This document shows, one piece after another, positions 1-8,281 of a stretch of 64,000 nucleotides of DNA. The DNA is from Spirosoma agri. GTDB lineage: Bacteria > Bacteroidota > Bacteroidia > Cytophagales > Spirosomataceae. The position numbers were made by a program, and so were the translations under genes. A model generated the notes under the pieces. The model searched no databases. It was not told the origin of the DNA and was given only the letters and a program-made list of their open reading frames with translations. The number at the start of each line of letters is the position of its first letter. The stretch's first letter is position 1. The DNA lies in the NCBI RefSeq assembly GCF_010747415.1, contig NZ_JAAGNZ010000001.1, forward strand, positions 3,596,001 through 3,660,000. The letters run 5' to 3'.

Positions 1-124
1 AACCGGCAAAAACTCGTTTTTGTGGCATGGAACAGCACCCGGCCTCTATCCGTATTCGTTGCAATTGACCTGGAAAGATGGACGAAGGCAAACTTATTCG
101 GGCAAAATTCTTTGGCAGCCTTAA
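1..124 (+). CDS. C-terminal end of a secreted protein (partial)
   Basis: An open frame enters from the left window edge (codons from base 2) and stops at TAA 122-124, leaving about 40 residues. The tail reads GLYPYSLQLTWKDGRRQTYS followed by GKILWQP. This resembles the end of the C-terminal domains that Bacteroidota use for type IX secretion or gliding-motility-associated proteins: a GLYxY strand, a polar loop, then a YSGKI-like strand. Little else can be said, because the catalytic or structural part lies outside the window. Its stop codon interlocks with that of the convergent lipoprotein gene in the shared TTAA at 121-124. The frame choice rests on the family-like tail alone. Confidence 0.5.
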   Translation, partial: TGKNSFLWHGTAPGLYPYSLQLTWKDGRRQTYSGKILWQP

Positions 125-822
125 AGCAATCGATTACTGGCCACTAATTCCCATCTCTGTTTTGTCCCCGATTCGACAATGCCTTTTGCGATGCAGTCCG
201 GTGACAATTGACAATAGGCCAGCGATGTGTTTTCGCGGTAAATCAGGCCAACGTTTCGGGCGTATACCCGGCGGTATCGATTCAGATTGATCAGGGTCGA
301 ATCGTTGGCGCCGACTACCGAAATCGTGTTATCGAAATTCAGTTTATTGACCGAAACGGAACGACCACGTCCTTCATACCGAAGCAACGTATCCGGGTTT
401 GTGTTGTATATGTTAGCGTTCCAGGACGTAGTTGATGCGATGGGAAAAACCAGCTTGACGACGGGTACCGTATTGTCTAGTCCAACAACTTCGGCGGGCG
501 TTTTATAAACGGTACGGATGGCATTGAGCTGCCATTCCGACTGGCTCGTTTTTTTTATGGACTCTTCCATCAGAAAAATAAGCTGACCGTTTTGGGTAAA
601 GGAACTACTGACTTTCTGCTGTATCTGGTAGACACGTTCGGCAACCGGACTGCCTGATGAGTACGTATGCTGCGTTACCTGATAAATCCAGTAATCACCG
701 ATTTGCAAAGGGAAATAGGCAGAATCATCCGTTGCAGGATCAGTCGATGGCTGCTGACAACCATTGATTATACTGAGAAAAGCCAGTAAGATAACCGTAT
801 ACAACTTATTTTTTTTAAGCAT
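121..822 (-). CDS. Putative lipoprotein of unknown function
   Basis: The protein has about 233 residues starting at the ATG whose complement is 820-822; a TTG six bases upstream is a less likely start. The N-terminus has Lys residues, a hydrophobic stretch and a Cys in an INGC context, so a lipoprotein signal peptide is likely, although Asn at -2 is not the ideal lipobox. The remainder is rich in Thr, Ser, Tyr and Asn, with YFPLQIGDYWIYQ near the start. Such 'FPL..G..W.Y' openings are common in uncharacterised Bacteroidota lipoproteins. I do not recognise a catalytic motif. It lies divergently from the asparagine-synthase-like gene, and no functional link is evident. Confidence 0.7.
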   Translation of the reverse strand: MLKKNKLYTVILLAFLSIINGCQQPSTDPATDDSAYFPLQIGDYWIYQVTQHTYSSGSPVAERVYQIQQKVSSSFTQNGQLIFLMEESIKKTSQSEWQLNAIRTVYKTPAEVVGLDNTVPVVKLVFPIASTTSWNANIYNTNPDTLLRYEGRGRSVSVNKLNFDNTISVVGANDSTLINLNRYRRVYARNVGLIYRENTSLAYCQLSPDCIAKGIVESGTKQRWELVASNRLL

Positions 823-913
823 AGTCAAGTTTGCTTGCCAGTTACGACGCTTACCTTAACGGCCCTACGCAACTTGCTGTCAAAGGTTGAATAGACGTAT
901 CAGTAAGCCGGAG

Positions 914-921
914 CCAAGGTA
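914..921 (-). promoter_or_regulatory. Possible -7 box for the lipoprotein gene
   Basis: The minus strand reads TACCTTGG, one base from the Bacteroidota -7 consensus TAnnTTTG. It lies about 90 bases upstream of the lipoprotein ATG and is preceded by TTTTG. Weak support, because the match is imperfect and the leader would be long. Confidence 0.25.
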
Positions 922-962
922 CAAAAGACAGACTTTTTTCGAGGTATCTATACAAGTCAATT

Positions 963-2909
963 ATGAGCGGAATTGCGGGAATGATCCGGTTTGACGGGAA
1001 GGCTATCGACCAGACTGACCTAACTGCTATGATTCGATTGCTGAGCCATCGGGGTCAGGTTACGAGTCAGTTAATTGATCAGGGCATATTATTGAATTTC
1101 GGAGGTATACCCGAATCAAGCCAGGGTACTCCTATTTACGCCACTGCCGATGCAGCCATCTTTACTCACGCGCCAATTCCTCAACCTTTTAGCACGAATT
1201 ATGCCAGCAGTGGACCAGCTTCATTCGATACAATTAATGCCGATTTCGCCGTCGCTATATGGGATTCTACGAAACAGACGCTCTTTTGCGGGCGCGATCC
1301 ACTGGGTGTAAAACCACTCTACTACGTGTTCCAGCCGGGTCGTTTTTTTGCTTTTGCTTCCGAAATTAAGGCATTGCTGGCACTCAATGAGGTTGTCGTT
1401 AAACCCAATGAGCATAAATTTAGAGAGTACCTGGTCTGGGTTACGGACTATGTCCATTACAGTGCTGAAACCTTCTACGCAAGCATCTTCAGCGTTCTGC
1501 CCGGTCATTATGTAGAAGTGACTGACCACCGTTTGCAGACCCACCCCTACTGGACAATAAACCTGGCCAAATTTGATACGCTAAAAACACCGGAGGATTA
1601 CTCGTCGGTATTTAACGACTTGTTTACGGCAGCCATCGATCATAGAATTAAGGGCAAAAAAGTTGTTGGGGCACATCTGAGTGGTGGTCTGGATTCTTCG
1701 TCCGCGAGTTGTGTAGCACAAGCCCTGTTGACAAAGCAAAATCGACCGCCCCTGCACACATTCAACATTGATCCTGAGCTACCATCGGCCGATGAAAGCG
1801 AATATGTTCGGGCCGTTATTGATCACTATCCGCTTCGTCATCACACGGTTCATCCGGTGGCAGACGTGCTAGATAGTGTACTTAAAATCAACCAACTATT
1901 CGATCGACCAGAGCACTTCATCATTCCCTCCAGTTTTCACCTGAGCGTGTCACTGAAAGCGCAACAGGTCAACTGCGACGTTCTGTTAACCGGTCACGAC
2001 GGCGACAGCGTGATCACAACAAGTTTCGACTTTCTGGATGAGTTGTTCGATGCAAACGACTGGGACGGTTTACAACAGGCGGTTCTACAGTTTGTTGCCC
2101 CCCCGGACAGAAATCTCCGGTTTGTGCGCGAAGACTGGCTTCAGTTGACAGATAAAGCTAAATTCGAGACGTATGTCCTTTACTTCATCGGCTCGAAACT
2201 CAAAAAACGACTAAAAAACCAATCGCCAGGCGTTGTTTTCAGAACGCTTCACATTCAGAAACAAGTATTTGGTCTCTCCTCGAGCGCGATTGTAGCCTAT
2301 TGTTACAAACGGATCAAAGACAAGCTGGCTCATAAAACGCTCATTGACAACGCACTCAGCAGCGAATTTAAGCAACGGGTTCCGCAACGAGTCCAGCCAT
2401 CAACCAACGAACTTGTAATGAGTTTAGAAACTGATTTAGCGATGCCGGTTCGACAGATTTTGAATACAACAAATGTCATCTGCAATGAGCAAATGAATCA
2501 CATTGGTGCTTACTACGGTCATCAGTATTCATTTCCTTTTTTCGATAAAAACGTCATCGAGATTGGTCTCGCCACGCCAATGGCAGTAGGTTTCGACAAC
2601 GGACGCGGACGCGGGTTGATTCGGCATGGTTTGAAAGACGTGCTGCCTGCGACCATTGTATCGAGGCTTACCAAAGCCAATTTTGTGGAGTACGGTAACC
2701 TCTCCGCTCAACAACTCTACCAGTCAACCCATGAACTGTTTTCTTCCGCCAGCCATCCAATCTGGTCGGTGATCGATCGAGACGAGTTTACGAAAATTGT
2801 CACTATCGTTTTTAATCAGCAAATTCCAGTCATCAAAAAAACCCGCTACAACTGGTTATTGAGCCGGATTATTTACCTGTCGCTCTGGCTTGGCTCACTA
2901 CCGAATTAG
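963..2909 (+). CDS. Asparagine-synthase-like lasso peptide cyclase (C protein)
   Basis: The 648-residue protein has an N-terminal class II glutamine amidotransferase-like domain and a C-terminal AsnB-type ATP-pyrophosphatase domain. The ATP loop SGGLDSSS is at about residues 239-246, and TGHDGDSV follows in the domain core. The N-terminus reads MSGIAG instead of MCGIAG, so the catalytic Cys2 needed to release ammonia from glutamine is absent. That loss is typical of McjC-type lasso cyclases, which adenylate an Asp/Glu side chain for macrolactam closure, and argues against true asparagine synthesis. It converges on the B1-B2-kinase-nucleotidyltransferase operon, with only 11 bases between the two stops. 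The cyclase is therefore transcribed apart from its partners, which is unusual for such clusters. An amidotransferase-like enzyme of another pathway remains possible. Confidence 0.75.
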   Translation: MSGIAGMIRFDGKAIDQTDLTAMIRLLSHRGQVTSQLIDQGILLNFGGIPESSQGTPIYATADAAIFTHAPIPQPFSTNYASSGPASFDTINADFAVAIWDSTKQTLFCGRDPLGVKPLYYVFQPGRFFAFASEIKALLALNEVVVKPNEHKFREYLVWVTDYVHYSAETFYASIFSVLPGHYVEVTDHRLQTHPYWTINLAKFDTLKTPEDYSSVFNDLFTAAIDHRIKGKKVVGAHLSGGLDSSSASCVAQALLTKQNRPPLHTFNIDPELPSADESEYVRAVIDHYPLRHHTVHPVADVLDSVLKINQLFDRPEHFIIPSSFHLSVSLKAQQVNCDVLLTGHDGDSVITTSFDFLDELFDANDWDGLQQAVLQFVAPPDRNLRFVREDWLQLTDKAKFETYVLYFIGSKLKKRLKNQSPGVVFRTLHIQKQVFGLSSSAIVAYCYKRIKDKLAHKTLIDNALSSEFKQRVPQRVQPSTNELVMSLETDLAMPVRQILNTTNVICNEQMNHIGAYYGHQYSFPFFDKNVIEIGLATPMAVGFDNGRGRGLIRHGLKDVLPATIVSRLTKANFVEYGNLSAQQLYQSTHELFSSASHPIWSVIDRDEFTKIVTIVFNQQIPVIKKTRYNWLLSRIIYLSLWLGSLPN

Positions 2910-2920
2910 CGTGGTGCAGT

Positions 2921-4090
2921 TTAACGCGACGTCGGAATAAATTTACAAAAAGACCGGATCGCGCGTACAAAAACGGTTATAAAGCCTAGCTCCTTTGGCA
3001 CGTAGACTAGTCTTCTCCCAATTTTGAACGTACTCGCCCGAAAAATTCGACTGGTGACAAACGTAGCGTAAATTTTTGCTTTCAGGCCAAACCGGGTCTG
3101 TGCGCTGGCAAAATACCTCAGCTGACTAAGGACCAGCTTACTGAGAGCCAGCGGCTCACTGGTCTCCCAATTTTTTTCGTAGGCATCAGCGAGCGCACGT
3201 ATGTCAGGCGCAGCAACCAGTTTCTGCACGGGCGTCGGTAAGGACAAATGCCCTAGTTGCTGACACCAGTACAAGCCCACCAGAAAGATCCGCTCCATAC
3301 CGTACCGGCGCATTTCCTGCATAAGCCACGACCAGTCGATGGGCTTATCGTTCAGCAAAAAGTAGAGGTCATTTATGTAGTAAAGTTGCTGCCAGATATT
3401 GGTCACGCCATGATGCGTTACCAGCAAGATAACCTGCATTTCCGTCTGAACATTCGTCGGCGAAAGCACATCGTCCAGCTCAAACGACGCGTAGTTTTTG
3501 TTGAAGCACAATAGCTTCCAGTGTAAATCGATGTCGATGTAGTTATCGTTGAAGAGCCGCTTAAACAGGCTGACTTCCGATAATTCCGTAAGCAGACGCT
3601 GCTCACCATCCTGGCAATAAAGCGTCTGCTTGGGGTTTAATTCATAGTCACCCTTCCGCAGCAACTGGATCGTTTTGAACGCATCGGCGGGTCGTACCAG
3701 CACATCAATGTCACCACTGATCCGAAGGCTCCCCTCCGGATAACAATGTTCAGCCAGATAGACACCCTTGAAAGCTAGATGATCGATTCCGTTATCAGCC
3801 AGCAATTTATCGAGCAGTCGATACTGGTGGCGCTTGATCATACTATCGGCCGCAGCGGTCTGGTAATTACTGCGCAGGGCAGTTAGAAACATTTCCGGCA
3901 CGTTTGGTAACGACTGAGCCGCCTGGTACAGAAAGGGTGTAAGTCGATGCCGGTCGGCCAAACGGTAGAGCCGGTCCCAGTTTAGTGTTTTTTGGGCTAT
4001 CGAGTCAATGAGTTGCCCCTTCTTTTCTGCCGACAACGCAAGGGTGCAGGCGAGTTGCAGCACCTTAATTTCGGGCGAGTGAGCAGCCAT
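2921..4090 (-). CDS. Nucleotidyltransferase family protein of lasso locus
   Basis: The protein has 389 residues and resembles the uncharacterised nucleotidyltransferase family (NTP_transf_5). The core is around residues 100-135: LAFKGVYLAEHCYPEGSL followed by RISGDIDVLVRP, where the Asp-x-Asp pair would bind metal and nucleotide. Related genes (the N gene of the paeninodin-type lasso clusters of Firmicutes) accompany an HprK-like kinase and are proposed to tailor the phosphorylated peptide further. It is the last gene of the minus-strand operon, starting 3 bases after the kinase stop, which implies translational coupling. The substrate is not visible in the sequence. Confidence 0.7.
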   Translation of the reverse strand: MAAHSPEIKVLQLACTLALSAEKKGQLIDSIAQKTLNWDRLYRLADRHRLTPFLYQAAQSLPNVPEMFLTALRSNYQTAAADSMIKRHQYRLLDKLLADNGIDHLAFKGVYLAEHCYPEGSLRISGDIDVLVRPADAFKTIQLLRKGDYELNPKQTLYCQDGEQRLLTELSEVSLFKRLFNDNYIDIDLHWKLLCFNKNYASFELDDVLSPTNVQTEMQVILLVTHHGVTNIWQQLYYINDLYFLLNDKPIDWSWLMQEMRRYGMERIFLVGLYWCQQLGHLSLPTPVQKLVAAPDIRALADAYEKNWETSEPLALSKLVLSQLRYFASAQTRFGLKAKIYATFVTSRIFRASTFKIGRRLVYVPKELGFITVFVRAIRSFCKFIPTSR

Positions 4091-4093
4091 TGG

Positions 4094-5014
4094 TTACAGT
4101 GACGCTTTAAGTTGCTGAACAAACTCGTGTAGTTTGGGAAAAGTAGCGGGACGACTTAATTTGTAGAGTGGTATACTGTCCGCAACCAAGCTACTTTTTT
4201 CAAAATACTCCTTTAACAGTCTACCCGTCAGGAGTGAGTCTGGCAGGGGAAAGTGATTCAGAAACTCGATGGGCAACTGACTTTTTGCGACCGGTATGGG
4301 AGTATTTTCCGCTTGATCAGGCGGTTCGAGTACAAAAATCTGCTGTAAAGGCACGGCGGTTTCGGCGAAAGAAACCGATTCGTGCCACGAAAATTTCGTC
4401 AATCCCTCACGAACGGGCGCCAGATTTGTTTTATCCAAATTCAGCCCATCAACAGCATTCTGCCAGAGTTTAATCTGCGAAAAAGCAGGAATGATCATCG
4501 GGCGTTGACCCTCGCTTAACCGAATACAAACCATATCGTCACTCAACACCGGTATACCCGTTTGGGCAAACGCAGCCACCGTAGTCGATTTTCCGGCGCC
4601 GGGCTGACCCAGGAAAACAACGCCTTTATCGTTCAACTGGATGGCACTTCCGTGAAGCAAAAAATAGCCTTTCTGAAACAGAATCAACCCAATTGCCTCA
4701 CTCAGCGTGAACAGAGCGAGTAAGTCTTCATCCGTCTGCTCCGTATCCAGAATGAGCTCGTTGCCACCCACAGCCATGAATGTCATAAGGGGAGACCAGT
4801 CCAGCCAGAAGCACTCCGAGTCGTTCTGAGCGAAACGCGCGTTCAAACCGCTTCGATACACTTTTGTCGGCTCCAGTGGAGGGCTTACAGGCACATGACC
4901 TCGTTTGATAGTTAGATCGACTGCCGTTGCCGGTACCTCTTTAAGATACGGAAGTGCAATTTCGGAACCAATGGTCAGCCCAAAGGCAGTGTAATAAGTA
5001 AAGCTCACTTCCAT
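4094..5014 (-). CDS. HPr-kinase-like protein (lasso peptide kinase candidate)
   Basis: The protein has 306 residues. A Walker A loop, GQPGAGKST, sits at about residues 135-143 and is followed by a hydrophobic strand ending in SDDMV, the pattern of HprK C-terminal kinase domains. The N-terminal HPr-binding part of true HprK is absent. In paeninodin-type lasso clusters a kinase of this kind phosphorylates the C-terminal Ser of the precursor, so this is the likely role here by analogy. The gene overlaps the end of the B2 gene by 10 bases and is followed after 3 bases by the nucleotidyltransferase gene. An HPr/PTS role is unlikely, as no PTS genes are nearby. Confidence 0.75.
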   Translation of the reverse strand: MEVSFTYYTAFGLTIGSEIALPYLKEVPATAVDLTIKRGHVPVSPPLEPTKVYRSGLNARFAQNDSECFWLDWSPLMTFMAVGGNELILDTEQTDEDLLALFTLSEAIGLILFQKGYFLLHGSAIQLNDKGVVFLGQPGAGKSTTVAAFAQTGIPVLSDDMVCIRLSEGQRPMIIPAFSQIKLWQNAVDGLNLDKTNLAPVREGLTKFSWHESVSFAETAVPLQQIFVLEPPDQAENTPIPVAKSQLPIEFLNHFPLPDSLLTGRLLKEYFEKSSLVADSIPLYKLSRPATFPKLHEFVQQLKASL

Positions 5015-5445
5015 TCCAGAATAGGCTGAAATACCTGGGTCGTCTGCTCACCAAGAATGACGGTACCGTTGTAAGTAACCCAGGCATGCGCTGAAAATTC
5101 CTGCGCAGTACTTTTGTGCACGCCAATGTGTATACGAACACCCGAATGCTTTCGTAATAGCCATTTTGCACTAAGTGCCTGCACAAGGCAAGTAAAGCCC
5201 AGCGGGATTCGGTTGCTTACGACCCGAATGGCCCACACGGTCGTTTGAAGAGTATACTCATCGGGTGTTATTTGTGCAACTGTACGTTGATCGACTTTCT
5301 TTATTAAATAACGAAAAGGCACCATAAGCAGCTGCCCCTTGTAGATAGTAAGTATCCCCAACGCCTTGCACAATAATACAATTTGTTGCCAGCTTACTGC
5401 TATCAGTTTCGCTAAACTAGATGGCCGTTTCGATGAGTTTTTCAT
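5005..5445 (-). CDS. Lasso peptide biosynthesis B2 protein (transglutaminase-like protease)
   Basis: The 146-residue protein matches the B2/McjB-type cysteine protease fold. The nucleophile candidate is the Cys of GFTCLVQALSAKWLL at about residue 73, and the His is in SAHAWVTYNG about 40 residues later, followed by an acidic stretch. In known systems B2 cleaves the leader from the precursor after B1 delivers it. The ATG lies inside the 3' end of the B1 gene (29-base overlap), and the end overlaps the kinase gene by 10 bases, so B1, B2 and kinase are almost certainly one transcript. Length and motif order fit the family well. Confidence 0.82.
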   Translation of the reverse strand: MKNSSKRPSSLAKLIAVSWQQIVLLCKALGILTIYKGQLLMVPFRYLIKKVDQRTVAQITPDEYTLQTTVWAIRVVSNRIPLGFTCLVQALSAKWLLRKHSGVRIHIGVHKSTAQEFSAHAWVTYNGTVILGEQTTQVFQPILEWK

Positions 5446-5704
5446 GTAGCATTGATTCCAGAAACGACATTAACTCATTTTGGCAAACTGCTTCTTCGAC
5501 ATCAAACGCATCGAGTAACTTTTCTCTGATCTCACCAACAGAAATGGATTTCTGATCCTGAAGTAGCGACCAGATAAAGCCGCCAATCTCATTGAGTTCG
5601 TAGTAATTGCCAAGTTCATAATTCAAAACAATGGTTTCATTACCAAGAACAGACGAAGATTGGCCAGGTGCCCGCTGGATTCGAGTGGTCGGTGTAATGG
5701 TCAT
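5417..5704 (-). CDS. PqqD-like RRE protein (lasso B1)
   Basis: With the ATG at 5704 this is a 95-residue PqqD-type protein, a RiPP recognition element that binds the precursor leader. Family features are the opening strand TRIQRAP, GNETIVLNYELGNYYELNE, then GGFIWSLL and an acidic helical end. A longer frame reaches TTG at 5737, but that codon lies in the -7 box of the promoter found here, so the ATG at 5704 is preferred. It is first in the B1-B2-kinase-nucleotidyltransferase operon. No precursor gene lies between its promoter and the gene. Confidence 0.82.
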   Translation of the reverse strand: MTITPTTRIQRAPGQSSSVLGNETIVLNYELGNYYELNEIGGFIWSLLQDQKSISVGEIREKLLDAFDVEEAVCQNELMSFLESMLHEKLIETAI

Positions 5705-5734
5705 AGCGATATCTCTGTATAGACTGAAAGCCAA

Positions 5735-5768
5735 CAAAAATAACTTAATTCACCTAATAAGTGACAAA
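5735..5768 (-). promoter_or_regulatory. Promoter of the lasso-type operon
   Basis: On the minus strand TTTG (5765-5768) is followed after 22 bases by TATTTTTG (5735-5742), an exact match to the Bacteroidota -7 consensus TAnnTTTG with a slightly long spacer. Transcription would begin near 5728, about 24 bases before the B1 ATG. This placement decides the B1 start and leaves no room for a precursor ORF at the 5' end of this transcript. Confidence 0.55.
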
Positions 5769-5851
5769 ATAATTTCCAGCCAATTTGGGCCCTTTCAGGA
5801 GTTGGAGGTTCCTTTTGCTCACTTAATAACAGACCAGTCACGCGTAAACGG

Positions 5852-5883
5852 AAAGAGCCACGGCATGTGCCGTGGCTCTTTTT
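5852..5883. terminator. Bidirectional-looking hairpin after the M3 peptidase gene
   Basis: Two perfect 14-base arms (852-865 and 868-881 of this kilobase, AAAGAGCCACGGCA and its complement) surround a TG centre. Runs of A on one side and T on the other let the hairpin act in either direction. It follows the M3 gene stop on the minus strand by about 25 bases and insulates the lasso operon promoter. Confidence 0.7.
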
Positions 5884-5906
5884 GCTGGTGCGAACTAATA
5901 TGTAAA

Positions 5907-8054
5907 TTACAAAATCAATCCGCTCCGGCGCAGCATCGCTTTGGGTGATGGTTCACGACCCCGGAATTTTTTGTACAGCTCCATCGGTTTCTCGCTCCCG
6001 CCTTTTTCCAGTACGTTTTTACGGAAGCTATCAGCTGCCGCTTTATTCTCCAATCCGCCCTTTTCTTTGAAGAATTCGAACGCATCGGCATCCAATACTT
6101 CACTCCATTTATAGCTATAATAACCCGCCGAATACCCACCCGCGAAGATGTGCGAGAATGCCGGACTAAAGGCGACACCCTCAACGCGGGGAAATAAATT
6201 GGCAACCGAATCGACTCTGTTTTCGACCTGCGAAATCGTTTCACCCGTCGGCTTCTGACCGTGATAATACATATCGACCAGCCCAAGGCGTACCTGACGC
6301 AGATTGGCTAACCCTGCCAGGAAGTTCTGGCTCGCCCGAATTTTTTCGATCAACTCGTTTGGAATGACTTCACCCGTCTGGTAGTGCTTGGCGAACAGTT
6401 TAAGTGCTTCCGGATCGTAGCACCAGTTTTCCATAACCTGCGAAGGCAACTCAACGAAATCGCGGGGAACGCTCGTTCCGCTCAAGCTTTCATACGTTCC
6501 GTTAGCCAACATACCGTGCAGACCATGCCCAAACTCATGAAACAATGTGGTCACTTCATAAAATGTCAGCAACGACGGTTTCGTGTCGGTGGGGCGAGTG
6601 AAATTGCACACATTGACGATATGCGGACGAATGTTCTGGCCATTCTCGATTTTCTGTCCCTGAATATCGTTCATCCAGGCACCACTCCGCTTCCCATCGC
6701 GGGGAAAGTAATCGCCGTAGAACACCGCTACAAACTTCCCGTCCTTATCAAATACATCGAAGGTTTTCACTTCCGGGTTATAAATCGGAATATCCTTACG
6801 CTCCTTGAAGGTGATACCATACAGCTTGTTTGCAACCGTAAATACGCCGTTCAGCACGTTTTCGAGTTTGAAATAGGGCTTCAGCGTCTCGTCGTCAAGG
6901 TCATATTTCTCTTTCTTCAGTTTTTCGGCGTAGTAGCTATTGTCCCAGCTTTGGAGTTTATCCTCCGTGAATCCGTTCGCTTTGGCATACGTTGTCAGCT
7001 CCGCTAACTGGCGTTCGGCAGCCGGGCGGGCATACGTTACCAGCTCGTCCAGGAAGCTCTGCACCTTGTCTTTCGAGCCAGCCATACTTTCTTCAAGCAC
7101 AAAGTCGGCGTGGGTTTTATAACCGAGCAGATTTGCCCGCTCGTAGCGCAGGTTTACGATTTTATTGATGATGGCTGAGTTGTCGTTCTTGTCACCGTGA
7201 AAGCCACGTCCGTTATACGCCAGAAAGAGTTTCTTACGCAGGTCACGGTTGTTGGCATATTGCATGAACGGTCCGTAGCTCGGTGCCTGTAACGTGAAGA
7301 GCCAACCTTCTTTGCCCTTCTGTTTCGCGGTGGCCTTGGCGGCTTCACGCGCAAAATCGGGCAAACCGGCCAGGTCTTTCTCGTCCGTCACGACCATCGT
7401 GTATTCGTTGGTTTCGTTCAGCACGTTCTCGCCGAACTGGAGCGACAATTGCGACAATTCTTTATCGATGGCCCGTAGCCGCTCTTTACCGTTCGCATCC
7501 AGATTGGCACCATTGCGCGCGAAGCGTTTGTAGGCTTTCTCCAGCAGCATGGCACTTTCGGGATCAAGTTTCAGACCAGCCCGCTGATCATAAACAGCTT
7601 TCACTCTGGTAAATAGCTTATCGTTCAGGGTAATGTCGTTCCCGTATTCGCTCAGGAGTGGCGACGCTTCTTTGACGATTTTTTGCAGTTCGGGGGTCGT
7701 TTCAGCACTGTTCAAGTTGAACAATACGGATGTTACCTTACCCAATAGATCACCCGACTGTTCGAGCGCTACAATCGTGTTGGCGAATGTTGGTTTAGCC
7801 GCATTATTGACAATCGCGTCAACGTCTTTACGGCCCTGCGCCAGTCCTTCTTTCAGGGCGGGCATGTAATCGTCGTTTTTGATCTTATCGAACGGGGCCG
7901 TTTGGTGAGGTGTTGTGTACGGCGCTAAAAATGGGTTCTGGGTCATTTTAGATTTCTGGGTTGACGCCGGAGTCGCGGGCGACTGGGCGAGCGCAGTCGT
8001 GGCAACAATGGCTAGTAATCCGCCCGTTTTAAGGAGCTGTCGATGGAGTAACAT
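5907..8054 (-). CDS. dcp: M3 family oligopeptidase / peptidyl-dipeptidase
   Basis: The protein has 715 residues, near the usual size of Dcp/oligopeptidase A, with a cleavable signal peptide (LLAIVATTALAQ) that places it in the periplasm. The M3 zinc motif HEFGHGLHG is at about residue 505: two His ligands and the catalytic Glu, with a downstream Glu expected as third ligand. NPFLAPYTTP near residue 40 is a typical opening of the Dcp group. It degrades short peptides, probably releasing C-terminal dipeptides. It is monocistronic, with a hairpin terminator after the stop and about 230 bases before the next gene upstream. The symbol is given by family resemblance. Confidence 0.9.
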   Translation of the reverse strand: MLLHRQLLKTGGLLAIVATTALAQSPATPASTQKSKMTQNPFLAPYTTPHQTAPFDKIKNDDYMPALKEGLAQGRKDVDAIVNNAAKPTFANTIVALEQSGDLLGKVTSVLFNLNSAETTPELQKIVKEASPLLSEYGNDITLNDKLFTRVKAVYDQRAGLKLDPESAMLLEKAYKRFARNGANLDANGKERLRAIDKELSQLSLQFGENVLNETNEYTMVVTDEKDLAGLPDFAREAAKATAKQKGKEGWLFTLQAPSYGPFMQYANNRDLRKKLFLAYNGRGFHGDKNDNSAIINKIVNLRYERANLLGYKTHADFVLEESMAGSKDKVQSFLDELVTYARPAAERQLAELTTYAKANGFTEDKLQSWDNSYYAEKLKKEKYDLDDETLKPYFKLENVLNGVFTVANKLYGITFKERKDIPIYNPEVKTFDVFDKDGKFVAVFYGDYFPRDGKRSGAWMNDIQGQKIENGQNIRPHIVNVCNFTRPTDTKPSLLTFYEVTTLFHEFGHGLHGMLANGTYESLSGTSVPRDFVELPSQVMENWCYDPEALKLFAKHYQTGEVIPNELIEKIRASQNFLAGLANLRQVRLGLVDMYYHGQKPTGETISQVENRVDSVANLFPRVEGVAFSPAFSHIFAGGYSAGYYSYKWSEVLDADAFEFFKEKGGLENKAAADSFRKNVLEKGGSEKPMELYKKFRGREPSPKAMLRRSGLIL

Positions 8055-8228
8055 ACAATTTTAGGGTATGAGTTTCCTGGAAAAATACGAAATAAAGACA
8101 GTGTTAGCAATCAACCGTTGCATATGCGGTCATATATAAGGCTGAACGGCAGGTACTGATTGGGTCGGCATCCAGCTCTATTATTCCACCATTCCCGCTT
8201 TACTTTTAAGCCAAAACTGATCAGACAT

Positions 8229-8258
8229 AAAAAAACAGCCGGTCGTATTGACCGGCTG
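8229..8258 (-). terminator. Rho-independent terminator of the Spy-like gene
   Basis: On the minus strand a perfect 9-base stem CAGCCGGTC/GACCGGCTG with a 5-base loop is followed by a run of seven T. It lies 23 bases after the stop of the gene at 8282. Confidence 0.85.
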
Positions 8259-8281
8259 CTCTTCACTCGTCTCTCTCTAAA

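Noticed and set aside
829-962. Short frame starting TTG 831 as lasso precursor
   Set aside because: Only about 19 codons, no leader motif and no suitable core; no ATG in the gap.
963-2909. True asparagine synthetase
   Set aside because: Cys2 is replaced by Ser and the gene sits with lasso-type partners.
3418-3609. Opposite- and shifted-frame ORFs inside the lasso, M3, M16, SusC and DUF4403 genes
   Set aside because: They overlap clear family genes completely and show biased, repetitive composition expected of shadow frames.
5852-5906. Short frame starting inside the hairpin after the M3 gene as lasso precursor
   Set aside because: It begins in a terminator stem and has no leader-like residues.
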